Assembly: GCA_021791195.1 (NCBI GenBank)
Contig: JAJYXB010000008.1
Span: 74,921 to 138,920, forward strand
Origin: Actinomycetes bacterium
GTDB lineage: Bacteria > Actinomycetota > Thermoleophilia > BMS3ABIN01
Length of the DNA: 64,000 bases
Reading direction: 5' to 3'
Notes under the pieces: model-generated
What the model saw: only the letters and a program-made list of their open reading frames with translations
What the model was told of the DNA's origin: nothing
The model's database searches: none
Position numbers and translations under genes: made by a program
Part shown: in pieces, positions 50,648-60,083 of the stretch
How the letters are laid out: each line of letters starts with the position of its first letter
How positions within the stretch are numbered: the stretch's first letter is position 1

Positions 50648-51639
50648 CAGCCTCCGATCCGGGACATCTGCCGCCGCGCGCCGCCATCGGCGCGGCGATC
50701 GTATTTCTTGCGGCTGATCGCGTCGGTGATCGACCGCACCAGCCGGCGGCGGCCGCCGGCGATCAGCGGCCGGATGTCGGTTTCGTCGCTGCTGAAAAGG
50801 CATCCCAGCAGACGGCCGTCGGCGGTAAGACGCAGGCGGTTGCAGCGCGGGCAGAAATGATCGCTCACCGGGCTGATGAAGCCGATGGTGCCGGCGGCGC
50901 CGGCAAAACTGTAGTAGCGCGCCGGACCGGCGCCGGCCGGTGACGCCGCGGGCATCAGCCTGGCATGCTCATGCAGCGCTTCGAGGATGCGACTGCGGGG
51001 CACGAACCGGCCGGCGGCGAAGTGGCCGCGGCCCACCGGCATCAGTTCGATGAATCGCACATGCACCGGATGATCCCGGCACAGGGCGACGAACCGGTCC
51101 AACTCGCGCTCGAGCCCGTCCATGGCGACGACGTTGATCTTCACCGGCTCGAACCCGGCCGCCAGCGCCGCCTTAAGCCCTGCGAGCACCGGTTCCAGGC
51201 GGGCTCCGCCGGTGATCCGGAAGAAGCGGTCCGGGTCCAGGCTGTCGATGCTGATGTTCAGCCGCGCCAGCCCGGCGGCCTTGAGGCCGCCGGCGTGCTC
51301 CGCCAGCAGGGAACCATTGGTCGTCATAGCCAGGTCTTCGATCCCGCGCACACCGGCCAGAGCGCCGATCAGCCCTGTCAGCCCGCGCCGGACCAGCGGT
51401 TCACCGCCGGTGATGCGCACATGTGTGATCCCGGCCTCCACCGCCGCTTCGGCGAAGCTGACTATCTCTTCGTAATTGAGGATATCGGCATGACGCAGCG
51501 GGGGAACGCCTTCGGGCGGCATGCAGTAACGGCAGCGGAAATTGCAGCGGTCGGTTACGGATATGCGCAGATAGTCCACACCGCCCCGGACGCCGGGGCC
51601 ACAGGCTTCCTTTTCGGGGTGGTTGTCCTGTTGCGTCAT
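50647..51639 (-). CDS. moaA: GTP 3',8-cyclase (radical SAM)
   Basis: MoaA starts molybdopterin synthesis by rearranging GTP. The radical-SAM cluster motif CNFRCRYC is in [20 protein letters not shown], followed by [12 protein letters not shown]. The second [4Fe-4S] cluster uses [21 protein letters not shown]. It has 330 residues. The typical C-terminal Gly-Gly is present (SRIGG). It overlaps the MobA-MobB gene by four bases and moaC by one. Confidence 0.95.
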   Translation of the reverse strand: MTQQDNHPEKEACGPGVRGGVDYLRISVTDRCNFRCRYCMPPEGVPPLRHADILNYEEIVSFAEAAVEAGITHVRITGGEPLVRRGLTGLIGALAGVRGIEDLAMTTNGSLLAEHAGGLKAAGLARLNISIDSLDPDRFFRITGGARLEPVLAGLKAALAAGFEPVKINVVAMDGLERELDRFVALCRDHPVHVRFIELMPVGRGHFAAGRFVPRSRILEALHEHARLMPAASPAGAGPARYYSFAGAAGTIGFISPVSDHFCPRCNRLRLTADGRLLGCLFSSDETDIRPLIAGGRRRLVRSITDAISRKKYDRRADGGARRQMSRIGG

Positions 51640-52802
51640 TCCTCTTCCTTCCCCGTTTCCCGGTTTCGGATGCTTCCGGCGAGCCCGTATCTGACCGTCA
51701 GGAAAGCGGCTACGCCGGCGACGTCCTCCCGGTCGAACAGCGGCACCGATGCCGCCGCGCCGGGGCCGCCGATTACCGCGATCAGATCCGATTCACGGCA
51801 GACCAGCCGCCCGCCGCCGGTAACCTCGATCCTGTCGGCCGGTTCGCGCTTGAAGCCTTCGGCTATGATCAGATCCGCCTCGCCTGCCAGGCCGCACAGC
51901 GTCCGCAGGTCCGGCTCCCGCTCCAGCCGCCTGAACGCGGCCACGCCCTCCGGTGCCGAGATCAGCACCGAACGCGCGCCCGCGCGCGACAGCCTCCAGG
52001 TGTCGGTTCCCTCGCGGTCGAGCGAGAGCCCGTGTACGTCGTGTTTGATATATGCTATCCCGCTGCCGCGCGCTGTCAACACCGGGACCAGCTTTTCCAG
52101 GAAAGTCGTCTTGCCGGAATCTTTCCGGCCGACGAAGCAGACCAGCGGTGCGCCCCGGCCGGCGCCGTCCGCCGCGGGCGCTGGACCGGCGGCGCGGGCG
52201 GCCGCCCTGGCCGCGCTCAGCCGCCGCTCTGCCTCAAGCAGGTCGGCCGGAGTATTGACGTTGAAGAACGCGTCCACTTCTCCGGCAAACGCCGGCATGG
52301 CGCCGCTGTCCACGAAGCGCGTCCGGATGTCTCCCAGCAGCGACTGGATGCTCAACTCGCCCCGCTCGATACGGCGTCGCACCAGCGCCAGGCAGCTCTT
52401 GCTGTAAACGGCGCAAAGCGGCTCCGGGCCGCGCCGGCTGCGCGGCACCACGGCATCGGCCTCCCCGGCCATGCCTGCGAGCGCCCTGACCGCCGCCGGC
52501 GGCACGAAAGGCAGGTCGCAGGCGATCACGAAACAGAGGTGATGGCGGGCCGCGGCCAGTGCGGTATAGACGCCGGCCAGCGCCGCGCCGGCGGGAAAAT
52601 GGTCGGCAACGTGCGGCAGCCCGAGCTGCTCGTAGGCGCCCGCGTCGCCGCCGGCGATGAAGATGTCGCCGCTGAGCGGCCGGAGTGCGTCGGCCAGGCG
52701 GACGATGAGCGGCCGGTTATCCAGCCGGGCCAGCGCCTTGTCCATGCCCATGCGCCGGCTTCTGCCGCCAGCGAGGATGGCGATGGAAAACGGCTCAGCC
52801 AT
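51636..52802 (-). CDS. MobA-MobB fusion (molybdenum cofactor guanylyltransferase plus GTP-binding adapter)
   Basis: The N-terminal half is MobA: IAILAGGRSRRMGMDKALA, FVIACDLPFVPPAAVRAL and VNTPADLLEAERRL. It attaches GMP to Moco. After a linker of Ala/Pro-rich sequence, MobB follows with a Walker A site VCFVGRKDSGKTTFLEKLV, YIKHDVHG and LIIAEGFKREP. ATG 52802 (MAEPFSIAILAGG) matches other MobA starts; the track's GTG 52841 has no ribosome site. This is the first gene of the Moco operon. A MobA enzyme implies bis-MGD enzymes elsewhere, for instance formate dehydrogenase, which could also be a selenoprotein. Confidence 0.92.
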   Translation of the reverse strand: MAEPFSIAILAGGRSRRMGMDKALARLDNRPLIVRLADALRPLSGDIFIAGGDAGAYEQLGLPHVADHFPAGAALAGVYTALAAARHHLCFVIACDLPFVPPAAVRALAGMAGEADAVVPRSRRGPEPLCAVYSKSCLALVRRRIERGELSIQSLLGDIRTRFVDSGAMPAFAGEVDAFFNVNTPADLLEAERRLSAARAAARAAGPAPAADGAGRGAPLVCFVGRKDSGKTTFLEKLVPVLTARGSGIAYIKHDVHGLSLDREGTDTWRLSRAGARSVLISAPEGVAAFRRLEREPDLRTLCGLAGEADLIIAEGFKREPADRIEVTGGGRLVCRESDLIAVIGGPGAAASVPLFDREDVAGVAAFLTVRYGLAGSIRNRETGKEEE

Positions 52803-52841
52803 TCCCGCGCCCGGCGCGGGAGCGCCGCTTTTGCGGTCCAC

Positions 52842-52869
52842 TTAACTTAAGTAACTGCTGTGCTATACT
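52842..52869 (+). promoter_or_regulatory. Candidate promoter of the sensor-kinase operon
   Basis: TTAACT (52842-52847) and TATACT (52864-52869) are 16 nt apart, in the divergent space before the kinase genes. The remaining 130 bp to the TTG at 53002 hold nothing else that I recognise. Confidence 0.4.
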
Positions 52870-53001
52870 TTCCATATCCATTCCGAGAGAAAAAATTCTA
52901 GCACGCTGCCTCTCTGCCGACAAAACAACACCCACTCGAACATTCGACAAAAAGTCATTCCGTCCCCAAATAGCCGTGTAATCGAGGACAAGTAGGGTAA
53001 A

Positions 53002-54600
53002 TTGTCAAATGATGCCGCTCAGGTGAGCGCCGCCGCACCGCAAGCAGATCCGCCCAACCGGCGGCGCTTCGGACTCAGCGCCCGGATCGCCGTGCTGCTG
53101 GCGATCATGTGCATCCCCATCATCGGCGGCATCGTCTACATCTCGGTTTCGACGCTCAAATCCACGGTTAACAATGACTACGAGCAGCGCGCCACCCTGA
53201 TCGCGCAGTTCTTCAGCGCCGACATCATCAACGAGCCGGACAAGATCAGCTACGACCACTTCCAGGGCGAGATCGAGAAGCTTCACGAGCTCAATCGCGA
53301 CATCATGAAGATATCAGTCTATGCTCCCCGCGGCGACCAGGTGGTCAGGATCGCCAGCACCGACCCCAGCCAGATCGGCGAGGTGGCCCAGCCCGAGGAC
53401 CGGGCGCCGCTGGACACCAACCAGGCCACGCTCGCCGAGAGCAACAAGAACGGCCGCCGCATCATCGAGGCGATCGCGCCACTGACGATCGACGGCAAGC
53501 CGGCGGCGACGATCGGCATTTATATGTACCTGGACTCGCGCGACAGCCTGATCCATTCGCAGCAGCTGAAATTCCTGCTGATCGGCGGTTTCGGCATCGC
53601 GGCGCTGCTGGCGCTGCTTTACCTCAGCCTGCATCTCTACCTGATCAAGCCGGTGGCGCGCCTGGCGCGGGTGACCCGTGCGGTCTCGCGCGGTGATTTC
53701 AGCCAGAAAGTAGATTTCCGGTCAAAAAACGAATTGGGCGATCTGGGTAACTCGGTCAACACCATGACCGAGTCGCTGTCAGTGCAGAGCGCCGAGCTTA
53801 AGAACAAGGTGTCGGAGCTGGAGCAGGTCAATACGGACCTGAAAGACAGCGAGCGCGAACTGAGGCTGACCAACAAGCAGCTGGAGACCGCCAACCGGCT
53901 GAAGTCGCAGTTCCTGGCGACCATGAGCCACGAGCTGCGCACGCCGCTGAACTCTATCATCGGCTTCTCCGAGCTGCTGGAGGACGAGACCTACGGCGGC
54001 CTCAACAACAAGCAGATGCGCTATGTGGGAAACATCGTCGTCTCCAGCAAGCACCTGCTGAAACTGATCAATGACATCCTCGATCTGGCCAAGGTGGAAT
54101 CGGGCACGATCGAGATCCATCCGGAACAGCTGTCGCTGCCGGATGCGATGTCGAGCGTCATCAGCATCGTCGAGCCGCTGGCGACCAAGAAGGACATCAA
54201 TCTGGAAACAAATATCATTGATGATGTCAAGTACATCCACGCCGACCCGGCGCGCTTCAAACAGATCCTCTACAACCTGCTCAGCAACGCGATCAAATTC
54301 ACACCGTCGGGCGGCAAGGTTCACGTCGAAGCGCAGCGGAGCCATGATGAGGTCGAGATCTCGGTAACCGATACCGGCATCGGCATCAGCCGCCGCGACC
54401 AGCAGCGCATCTTCTCCGAGTTCCTCCAGGTCGAGGGGACTTATGCGCGCAAGTACGAAGGCACCGGCCTGGGGCTGGCGCTGACGAAGAAACTCGTCGA
54501 GCTGCACGGGGGCAGGATACGGGTCAGGAGCGCACCCGGTCTGGGAAGCCGCTTCTCCTTCGTCATCCCCGATGTCGCGCCCGGCGAGGAAGGCAATTGA
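53002..54600 (+). CDS. Sensor histidine kinase with periplasmic domain and HAMP
   Basis: One membrane helix (residues ~28-50) and another (~190-212) enclose an extracytoplasmic sensor domain. A HAMP domain (~213-265, LIKPVARLARVTRAVSRGDF) and a coiled coil lead to the HisKA helix with His310 in ATMSHELRTPLNSIIGFSE. The ATPase domain contains NLLSNAIKFTPSGG, DTGIGIS and GTGLGLALTKKLVELHGG. It starts with TTG, six bases after AGGG. Its stop overlaps the next kinase as TTGA. The stimulus is unknown. Confidence 0.92.
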   Translation: MSNDAAQVSAAAPQADPPNRRRFGLSARIAVLLAIMCIPIIGGIVYISVSTLKSTVNNDYEQRATLIAQFFSADIINEPDKISYDHFQGEIEKLHELNRDIMKISVYAPRGDQVVRIASTDPSQIGEVAQPEDRAPLDTNQATLAESNKNGRRIIEAIAPLTIDGKPAATIGIYMYLDSRDSLIHSQQLKFLLIGGFGIAALLALLYLSLHLYLIKPVARLARVTRAVSRGDFSQKVDFRSKNELGDLGNSVNTMTESLSVQSAELKNKVSELEQVNTDLKDSERELRLTNKQLETANRLKSQFLATMSHELRTPLNSIIGFSELLEDETYGGLNNKQMRYVGNIVVSSKHLLKLINDILDLAKVESGTIEIHPEQLSLPDAMSSVISIVEPLATKKDINLETNIIDDVKYIHADPARFKQILYNLLSNAIKFTPSGGKVHVEAQRSHDEVEISVTDTGIGISRRDQQRIFSEFLQVEGTYARKYEGTGLGLALTKKLVELHGGRIRVRSAPGLGSRFSFVIPDVAPGEEGN

Positions 54601-56579
54601 GAAACCGTTTCAAAAACAACCGCCTGGTCAAGCTCCTCAACAGCCGCCTGGAAATCAAGATCCTCAGCCTGGTGATGATCCTGGTCGTCGTCGGCTTCGG
54701 CGTCTTCGCCATCTTCAATGTGCGGCAGACATCAGTGGCGCTCAGGACGCAGAAAGAGGACAGCAACTCCGTGCTCAGCTCGCAGGTGGTCAGCAGCATC
54801 CAGAACACGATGCTGGCCGGCAAGGGGCCGCAGGCCACCAGCGCCCTGGATAACCTGCGCAACGTCCCCGAGGTGGACCGCATCCAGGTCTTCTCCACCC
54901 GGGGCCAGGAGGTATTCGCCAGCAATCTGGGCGCCAGCAAGCAGCCGGTCAGCCAGGTGTTCAGCGTGCTCAGGAGTGGCCAGCGCACCCGGTTTTACGA
55001 AACGCGCAACGGTGTGCAGTACCTCGTGGACGTGCAGCCGCTGCCGAATGACAGGGCCTGCCAGCAGTGCCACGGCTCCAGCAACCCCTTGCGGGGAGTG
55101 GTGCTGGTCTCCACCTCGATGGCCGATGTCCAGTCGGCGATCGGCCGGGAAGAGATCCTGATGGCCTTCGTCTTCATCGGCGGCCTGGTGGTGCTGCTGG
55201 GCGCCCTGGGGCTGTCGCTGCACGTGGTGGTGCTGGCGCCGCTAAAGAAGGTAATGGGCGGCATCCGCAACCTCTCCGGCGGCGATCTGAACCACCGCGT
55301 CGAGGTCACCTCGGCGGACGAAGTCGGCGAGCTGGCCCGCAGTTTCAACCGGATGGCCGACAGCCTGGGCGAGTCACAGGACAGGCTCCGGCGGGCCAAC
55401 CTCGATCTGCTGGAAGCCAACCGGCTCAAGTCAGAATTCCTGTCGGTGATGAGTCACGAACTGCGCACGCCGCTGAATGCCATCATCGGCTTCTCCGAGG
55501 TGCTCATGGACCAGGATGACAGCAACCTCAGCGAACGCCAGACCAGGTTCCTCACCAACATCGAGACCAGCGGCCGGCACCTGCTCAAGCTGGTCAATGA
55601 TATCCTCGACCTCTCCGCGGTCGGCTCCGACAGCGCCGAGCTGGAAAAGGAAGACATCTCCGTGCCGCAGATGATGGAAGACGTGCGCAACCTGGGTCAT
55701 CCGTTCGCCGCCCAGCGCCGGATATGGCTGGACGTCAAGCCTTCAGAAGCGTTGCCGCTGCTGCACGCCGATGCGGCCAAGATCAAACGGATTCTGTATA
55801 ATCTGGTAAGCAACGCGATCAAATTCACACCCGAGGGCGGCAGGGTCACGATCAGCGCCCGGCTGCGGGATGGCATGGTCGAGATCTCGGTGGCGGACAC
55901 CGGCATCGGCATCAGCGACGAAGATCAGGAAAAGATCTTCGATCACTTCGGACAGGTGGAGAGCAATCATGCCCGCCGGTACGAAGGAGCGGGCGTGGGG
56001 CTGGCGTTGACCAAGAAGCTGGTGGAGCTGCATGGCGGCCGGATCCAGGTGAAAAGCGAACTGGGCAAGGGCAGCACCTTCACCATCGCCCTGCCGGTGA
56101 CAGGCGGGCGGCGCGAGACCGACTGGAAGACGGCCGGGAACACGATTGAGCCCGAAGTCCAGCCGGAGGCAAGCCCGAACCAGCCGCTAGTGCTGGTGAT
56201 CGAGGATGATCCACAGACGAGCGAGCTGATCGGCCTGTGGCTGGAGGAATCCGGCTACCGGGTGGCGCGTGCCTTCGACGGCGAGCAGGGGCTGAAGCTG
56301 GCGAGGGAACTGCGGCCGTTCGCGGTAACGCTGGACATCCTGCTGCCGGAGATGGACGGCTGGGATGTACTGCAGGAATTGAAGCAGGCGCCGGAAACGA
56401 GTGAGATACCGGTGATCATCATCTCCATCCTGGAGCGCAGCCGCCGGGGGCTGGAAATGGGCGCCTTCGATTATTTTGTCAAACCGGTAGAGAAGCGGGA
56501 GCTGATCTGCAGGCTGGAGAGCCATTCGCTTTACCGGCAGCAGCGGCAGTCCGGCAGCAATGGACCGGATGAAAACTGA
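54597..56579 (+). CDS. Hybrid sensor kinase with CxxCH haem motif and receiver domain
   Basis: Residues ~20-41 and ~188-212 are membrane helices. Between them, near the second helix, lies CQQCHGSSNPLRG (Cys155, Cys158, His159), a c-type haem attachment site in a periplasmic sensor domain. HAMP, HisKA (His287, SVMSHELRTPLNAIIGFSE) and ATPase (NLVSNAIKFTPEGG, GAGVGLALTKKLVELHGG) follow. A C-terminal receiver (LVIEDDPQTSELI, phospho-Asp in VTLDILLPEMDGWD, YFVKPVEK) completes it. Redox, oxygen or NO sensing is the natural inference. It overlaps the preceding kinase by four bases. Confidence 0.9.
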   Translation: MRNRFKNNRLVKLLNSRLEIKILSLVMILVVVGFGVFAIFNVRQTSVALRTQKEDSNSVLSSQVVSSIQNTMLAGKGPQATSALDNLRNVPEVDRIQVFSTRGQEVFASNLGASKQPVSQVFSVLRSGQRTRFYETRNGVQYLVDVQPLPNDRACQQCHGSSNPLRGVVLVSTSMADVQSAIGREEILMAFVFIGGLVVLLGALGLSLHVVVLAPLKKVMGGIRNLSGGDLNHRVEVTSADEVGELARSFNRMADSLGESQDRLRRANLDLLEANRLKSEFLSVMSHELRTPLNAIIGFSEVLMDQDDSNLSERQTRFLTNIETSGRHLLKLVNDILDLSAVGSDSAELEKEDISVPQMMEDVRNLGHPFAAQRRIWLDVKPSEALPLLHADAAKIKRILYNLVSNAIKFTPEGGRVTISARLRDGMVEISVADTGIGISDEDQEKIFDHFGQVESNHARRYEGAGVGLALTKKLVELHGGRIQVKSELGKGSTFTIALPVTGGRRETDWKTAGNTIEPEVQPEASPNQPLVLVIEDDPQTSELIGLWLEESGYRVARAFDGEQGLKLARELRPFAVTLDILLPEMDGWDVLQELKQAPETSEIPVIIISILERSRRGLEMGAFDYFVKPVEKRELICRLESHSLYRQQRQSGSNGPDEN

Positions 56580-56636
56580 TTTCCGGTCAGCGCCGCCAGG
56601 GACCTGGAGCCAGACGCGCATGACGGAGCTGAAGCG

Positions 56637-57029
56637 ATGAGCGCAAAGAAAATCCTCGTGGTGGAGGACAACAAGATGAACCTCGAGCTGGTGAGTGACA
56701 TCCTCACCGCCCACGGCTATGAGGTGATCCAGGCCAGCGAGGGCCGTCAGGCGCTGGAACTCGCCCGCACGCACCTGCCCGATCTCATCCTGATGGACAT
56801 CCAGCTGCCGGAGATGGACGGCCTCGAGGTCACCCGCCGGCTGAAAAGCGACGCCGGCACCAGCGGCATCGGGATCGTGGCGCTGACAGCCCACGCGATG
56901 CGCGGCGACAAGGAGCGGGCGCAGGCAGCCGGCTGCGCCGGGTACATCGCCAAGCCGATCGACATCCATGAATTCACCGGCATCATCGAGGGCTATCTGG
57001 AAACGGTATCGAGGGAGCAGACCTCTTGA
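56637..57029 (+). CDS. Single-domain response regulator (DivK/CheY-like)
   Basis: The product is 130 residues consisting only of a receiver: KKILVVEDNKMNLELVSDIL, phospho-Asp in LILMDIQLPEMDGLEV, VALTAHAMRGDKERA and the Lys in GYIAKPIDIHEF. It has no output domain, so it probably relays phosphate between the kinases and other partners. It lies 57 bp after the hybrid kinase and overlaps the HD-GYP gene by four bases. Confidence 0.92.
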   Translation: MSAKKILVVEDNKMNLELVSDILTAHGYEVIQASEGRQALELARTHLPDLILMDIQLPEMDGLEVTRRLKSDAGTSGIGIVALTAHAMRGDKERAQAAGCAGYIAKPIDIHEFTGIIEGYLETVSREQTS

Positions 57030-58051
57030 ACGGCGACAGCAGGGACAGGATCCTCATCGTCGACGACAGCGTCCAGAACGTGCAGCTGCTGGAGGCCTAT
57101 CTCACCGCGGCCGGCTACGAGGTCCTCTGCGCCCACGGGGGCGCCGAAGCGCTGGAGATCGTTGACGGCGACAACGGCGGCGGCAGCCTGCCGGACCTGA
57201 TCATCCTGGACGTGATGATGCCCGGCATCAATGGCTATCAGGTATGCCGCCGGGTCAAACAGAAAGAGGACACCCGCCGCATCCCGGTGATGATGCTGAC
57301 CGCGCTGCAGGATCTCGATGACAAGGTGAAGGGGTTCGAGGCCGGCGCCGATGAATTCCTCTCCAAGCCGATCGACAGGATGGAGCTGCTGATCCGGGCG
57401 AAGTCGCTCCTGAGGACGAAACATCTCAACGAAGACCTGGAGAGCGCCCGCAACGTCATCTACACGCTGGCGCTGGCGATCGAAGCAAACGATCCCTACA
57501 CCAGCGGCCACTCTGAACGCGTCTCCGAATATGGCGTCATGCTGGCCCGATGGCTCGGCCTGACCGTCGACCAGCAGGAGATCGTCCGCAACGCGGGCGT
57601 CCTGCACGATATCGGCAAGATCGGCATCAGCGAGACGATTCTGCAGAAACCGGGACCCTTGTCAACCAAGGAGCTGCTCGCCGTCCAGGACCATCCGGCC
57701 ATCGGTGAGAAGATCTGCAAGCCGCTCAGGTCGGCGAACCTGCTGCTGACGGTGATCCGGCATCACCAGGAACGTTATGACGGCGACGGCTACCCCGACC
57801 ATCTTAGCGGCGGCGACATCCCGATCGAGGCGCGCGTGATCTCGGTAGTTGACGCCTTTGACGCCATGACCTCGCCCCGCCCCTACCGGCCGCCGATGTC
57901 GCAGCCGCAGGCGATCGATACGCTCCGGCGCGAAGCCGGCAAGCAGTGGGATCCGGGGATAGTGACGGCGTTTATCGACATGCTCGCCGCCGATAGCCCG
58001 CCAGATGCGGAAGATCCGGCGGAAACCGCCGTCGAGGCCGATCAGGTCTAG
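57026..58051 (+). CDS. Response regulator with HD-GYP domain (RpfG-like)
   Basis: The receiver domain (RILIVDDSVQNVQLLEAYL, LIILDVMMPGINGYQ, FLSKPIDRMEL) is joined to an HD-GYP domain with TSGHSERVSEYGVMLA, GVLHDIGKIGI, HHQERYDGDGYPDHLSG and VVDAFDAMTSPRPYR. HD-GYP proteins hydrolyse cyclic di-GMP, and the metal ligands are all present. It starts with TTG inside the previous stop. The cluster could therefore link haem-based sensing to c-di-GMP levels. The 3' end overlaps the convergent antiporter gene by four bases. Confidence 0.92.
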   Translation: MNGDSRDRILIVDDSVQNVQLLEAYLTAAGYEVLCAHGGAEALEIVDGDNGGGSLPDLIILDVMMPGINGYQVCRRVKQKEDTRRIPVMMLTALQDLDDKVKGFEAGADEFLSKPIDRMELLIRAKSLLRTKHLNEDLESARNVIYTLALAIEANDPYTSGHSERVSEYGVMLARWLGLTVDQQEIVRNAGVLHDIGKIGISETILQKPGPLSTKELLAVQDHPAIGEKICKPLRSANLLLTVIRHHQERYDGDGYPDHLSGGDIPIEARVISVVDAFDAMTSPRPYRPPMSQPQAIDTLRREAGKQWDPGIVTAFIDMLAADSPPDAEDPAETAVEADQV

Positions 58052-59253
58052 CGGCGCCCGCCTGCCAGGCGCTCGCTGCGGGCGCCGAACCAGTCCGCCA
58101 GCGGCGTATCCGAGGCGCTGTGCAGGATAATCGATGTGAATACCACCAGCGCCGTCAGCTGAAAGACCTCTTCCGCGCCAGTCGCCTTCAGGCTCAGGAC
58201 CAGCAGCGAGTAGGCGATGCAGGCTACCCCCTTCGGCCCGAACCAGGCCATGAACAGCCGTTCGGTCCAGTCCAGACGCGTACCCGCCAGCGACGGCAGC
58301 AGCGCCAGCGTCCTGGCCAGGAAAATGACGAAGGCGGTCAGCAGCACCGCCCGCCATCCCTCCGCCAGCATCCTGTCGAACACGATCATACTACCAAAAA
58401 TCACGAATGTGGCCAATTTAAGAATCTCGCCGAGATCACGGCTGAAACGGGAAAAGTCAGGCACCTGCTGGCGGGCCGCCGCCGCCATGACGATGCCTGC
58501 GAGGTAGACCGTGATAAAGCCATTCCCTCCCACCAGCCTGGCGGCGCCGAACAGGGACAGCGACACCGCGAAGGCATACAGCGTCCGGTAATGCACCGGC
58601 AGCGCGAAGCGCCCCCTGAACAGCCCCAGGAGTCTGACTGCCAGCAGCCCGCCGGCCAGCCCAACCGCCGCACCGGTGGCCAGGTCCTGCCCCAGGAACT
58701 GCCACCAGGCCCGGCCGCCCGCCTGCGTCAGCGCCGTGGCGAAGATGAGCACGGCCGGCAGCGCCAGGCCGTCGTTGAAGCCGGATTCCAGGTTGAGGCT
58801 GTTCCTGATCCTGAGCGGGATCTTGCGGTTGGTGACCACCGATGAGGTCAGCACCGGGTCGGTGGGACTCAGCAGCGCTCCGATCAGCAGCGCCTGCTTC
58901 CATGGCAGCGCGACGATCAGATGCGCGGCGCCGGCGATCAATGCCGCCGTCAGCGGCATGGCGATGATCAGCGACCGGAAGGGGACGTGCCAGCTGCGCT
59001 TCAGCGCCTGCGTCTCGACCTCCAGGCCGTCCACGAAGAGGATGACGATCAGGGTCAGCTGGGTGACGCCGGCCACCAGCGGGGAATCAGGCGCCAGCGA
59101 GATGACGCCGAAGCCCTGGTCGCCGAGCACCACGCCCGAGACGAGGAAGAAAATCGCCAGGGACATGATGCTGCGCCGGGCGATGCCCGACAGCAGCGCC
59201 CCACCGGCCAGCAGCAGCCCGAGCACAAGTATATATATCTCAAAGGTGGTCAA
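58048..59253 (-). CDS. CPA1-family cation/proton antiporter
   Basis: This 401-residue protein has about 12 membrane helices. LLSPTDPVLTSSVV and LNLESGFNDGLALPAVLIFA carry the Asp and the Asn-Asp pair used for ion binding in electroneutral CPA1 (NhaP-like) exchangers. Sodium or potassium preference cannot be read from the sequence. There is no cytoplasmic regulatory domain. It follows a 61-residue gene after 35 bp. Confidence 0.88.
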   Translation of the reverse strand: MTTFEIYILVLGLLLAGGALLSGIARRSIMSLAIFFLVSGVVLGDQGFGVISLAPDSPLVAGVTQLTLIVILFVDGLEVETQALKRSWHVPFRSLIIAMPLTAALIAGAAHLIVALPWKQALLIGALLSPTDPVLTSSVVTNRKIPLRIRNSLNLESGFNDGLALPAVLIFATALTQAGGRAWWQFLGQDLATGAAVGLAGGLLAVRLLGLFRGRFALPVHYRTLYAFAVSLSLFGAARLVGGNGFITVYLAGIVMAAAARQQVPDFSRFSRDLGEILKLATFVIFGSMIVFDRMLAEGWRAVLLTAFVIFLARTLALLPSLAGTRLDWTERLFMAWFGPKGVACIAYSLLVLSLKATGAEEVFQLTALVVFTSIILHSASDTPLADWFGARSERLAGGRR

Positions 59254-59288
59254 CGGGCCCCGAGCCGGCAGGCCGGCGCGGCGGCCGG

Positions 59289-59474
59289 CTAACGGTCACA
59301 CCATTTTCCTTTGAGGCAGTCTTCGCCTTTCTTGCGGGACAGCTCCGAGAAGCGGTCGTCCTTGGTGCACAGCCAGATCTCGCGGGCGGTCCGGTATTTG
59401 GCGGTGTCCTTGAACAGGTACACGCAGGCGCCCTCTGGCAGGGGTGGAAGTTCTCTGTCGATGCGTTCGGCCAT
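59289..59474 (-). CDS. Small hypothetical protein
   Basis: This 61-residue ORF reads MAERIDRELPPLPEGACVYL and ends with a basic, Cys-containing stretch (KKGEDCLKGKWCDR). It lies 6 bp after the DUF1844 gene, in the same direction, so it is probably co-transcribed. I do not recognise the family. Three cysteines and the high charge are the only notable features. Confidence 0.5.
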   Translation of the reverse strand: MAERIDRELPPLPEGACVYLFKDTAKYRTAREIWLCTKDDRFSELSRKKGEDCLKGKWCDR

Positions 59475-59480
59475 CGGTCC

Positions 59481-59948
59481 CTACGATTGCGGCTGATCTG
59501 CGGCCGCGCCGCTCTCCGGGCCGGCTTCGTCCGCGGAGTCAGCCGGAGCGCCGGGGGAAGCCCCGCCCTCAGGACCGGTTTCTCCCTCCGCGGCGAACGT
59601 TTTGACAAACATCAGTTGCATGCTGGCCAGGGCCCCGGCCAGCGAGTTCCTGTCCTGCTCCCGGAGCCGGCCGCCGGCCGCGTCCAGCAGCGCCTTGAAA
59701 CTGTCGATGGCCAGGCGCGACTGGGCCTCGTCCTTTATCTCCCGGGTCTCCTCGGTCAGGCCCATCTTCATGTAGGCGAGATTGCTGAGGCTGATCATGA
59801 ACTGGACGACGACGTCACCGACATCCTGCCGGCGGAACTGCTCCTCGATCCGCGCCCGCAGCTCTTCGCCGCTGAGCGACTCCAGGTCGGACTCCTCCGC
59901 GGAGGCGGAATCCGGTGATGCGGGATTGTCAATTTTTTCTTCAGGCAT
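59481..59948 (-). CDS. DUF1844-domain protein
   Basis: The central part VVQFMISLSNLAYMKMGLTE ... AQSRLAIDSFKALLDAAGGRL ... LASMQLMFVK is a DUF1844 domain, a small helical family of unknown function. An acidic N-terminus (SAEESDLESLSGEELRARIEEQF) precedes it, and the C-terminal ~40 residues are low-complexity Ala/Gly/Glu. It is divergent from the phosphorylase gene. Confidence 0.8.
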   Translation of the reverse strand: MPEEKIDNPASPDSASAEESDLESLSGEELRARIEEQFRRQDVGDVVVQFMISLSNLAYMKMGLTEETREIKDEAQSRLAIDSFKALLDAAGGRLREQDRNSLAGALASMQLMFVKTFAAEGETGPEGGASPGAPADSADEAGPESGAAADQPQS

Positions 59949-60083
59949 TCTCGTTCACCTCCAGGCTGATTTTAACAGGTTTGCGGCCGTTTTGACCCGG
60001 CCTGGCGTGGCGCGATTCCCCGTTTCTTCCCCCCGGTGATATACTTTTTCCCTGTTCAGGCCACCCGTCCCACAGGAGTCTTC

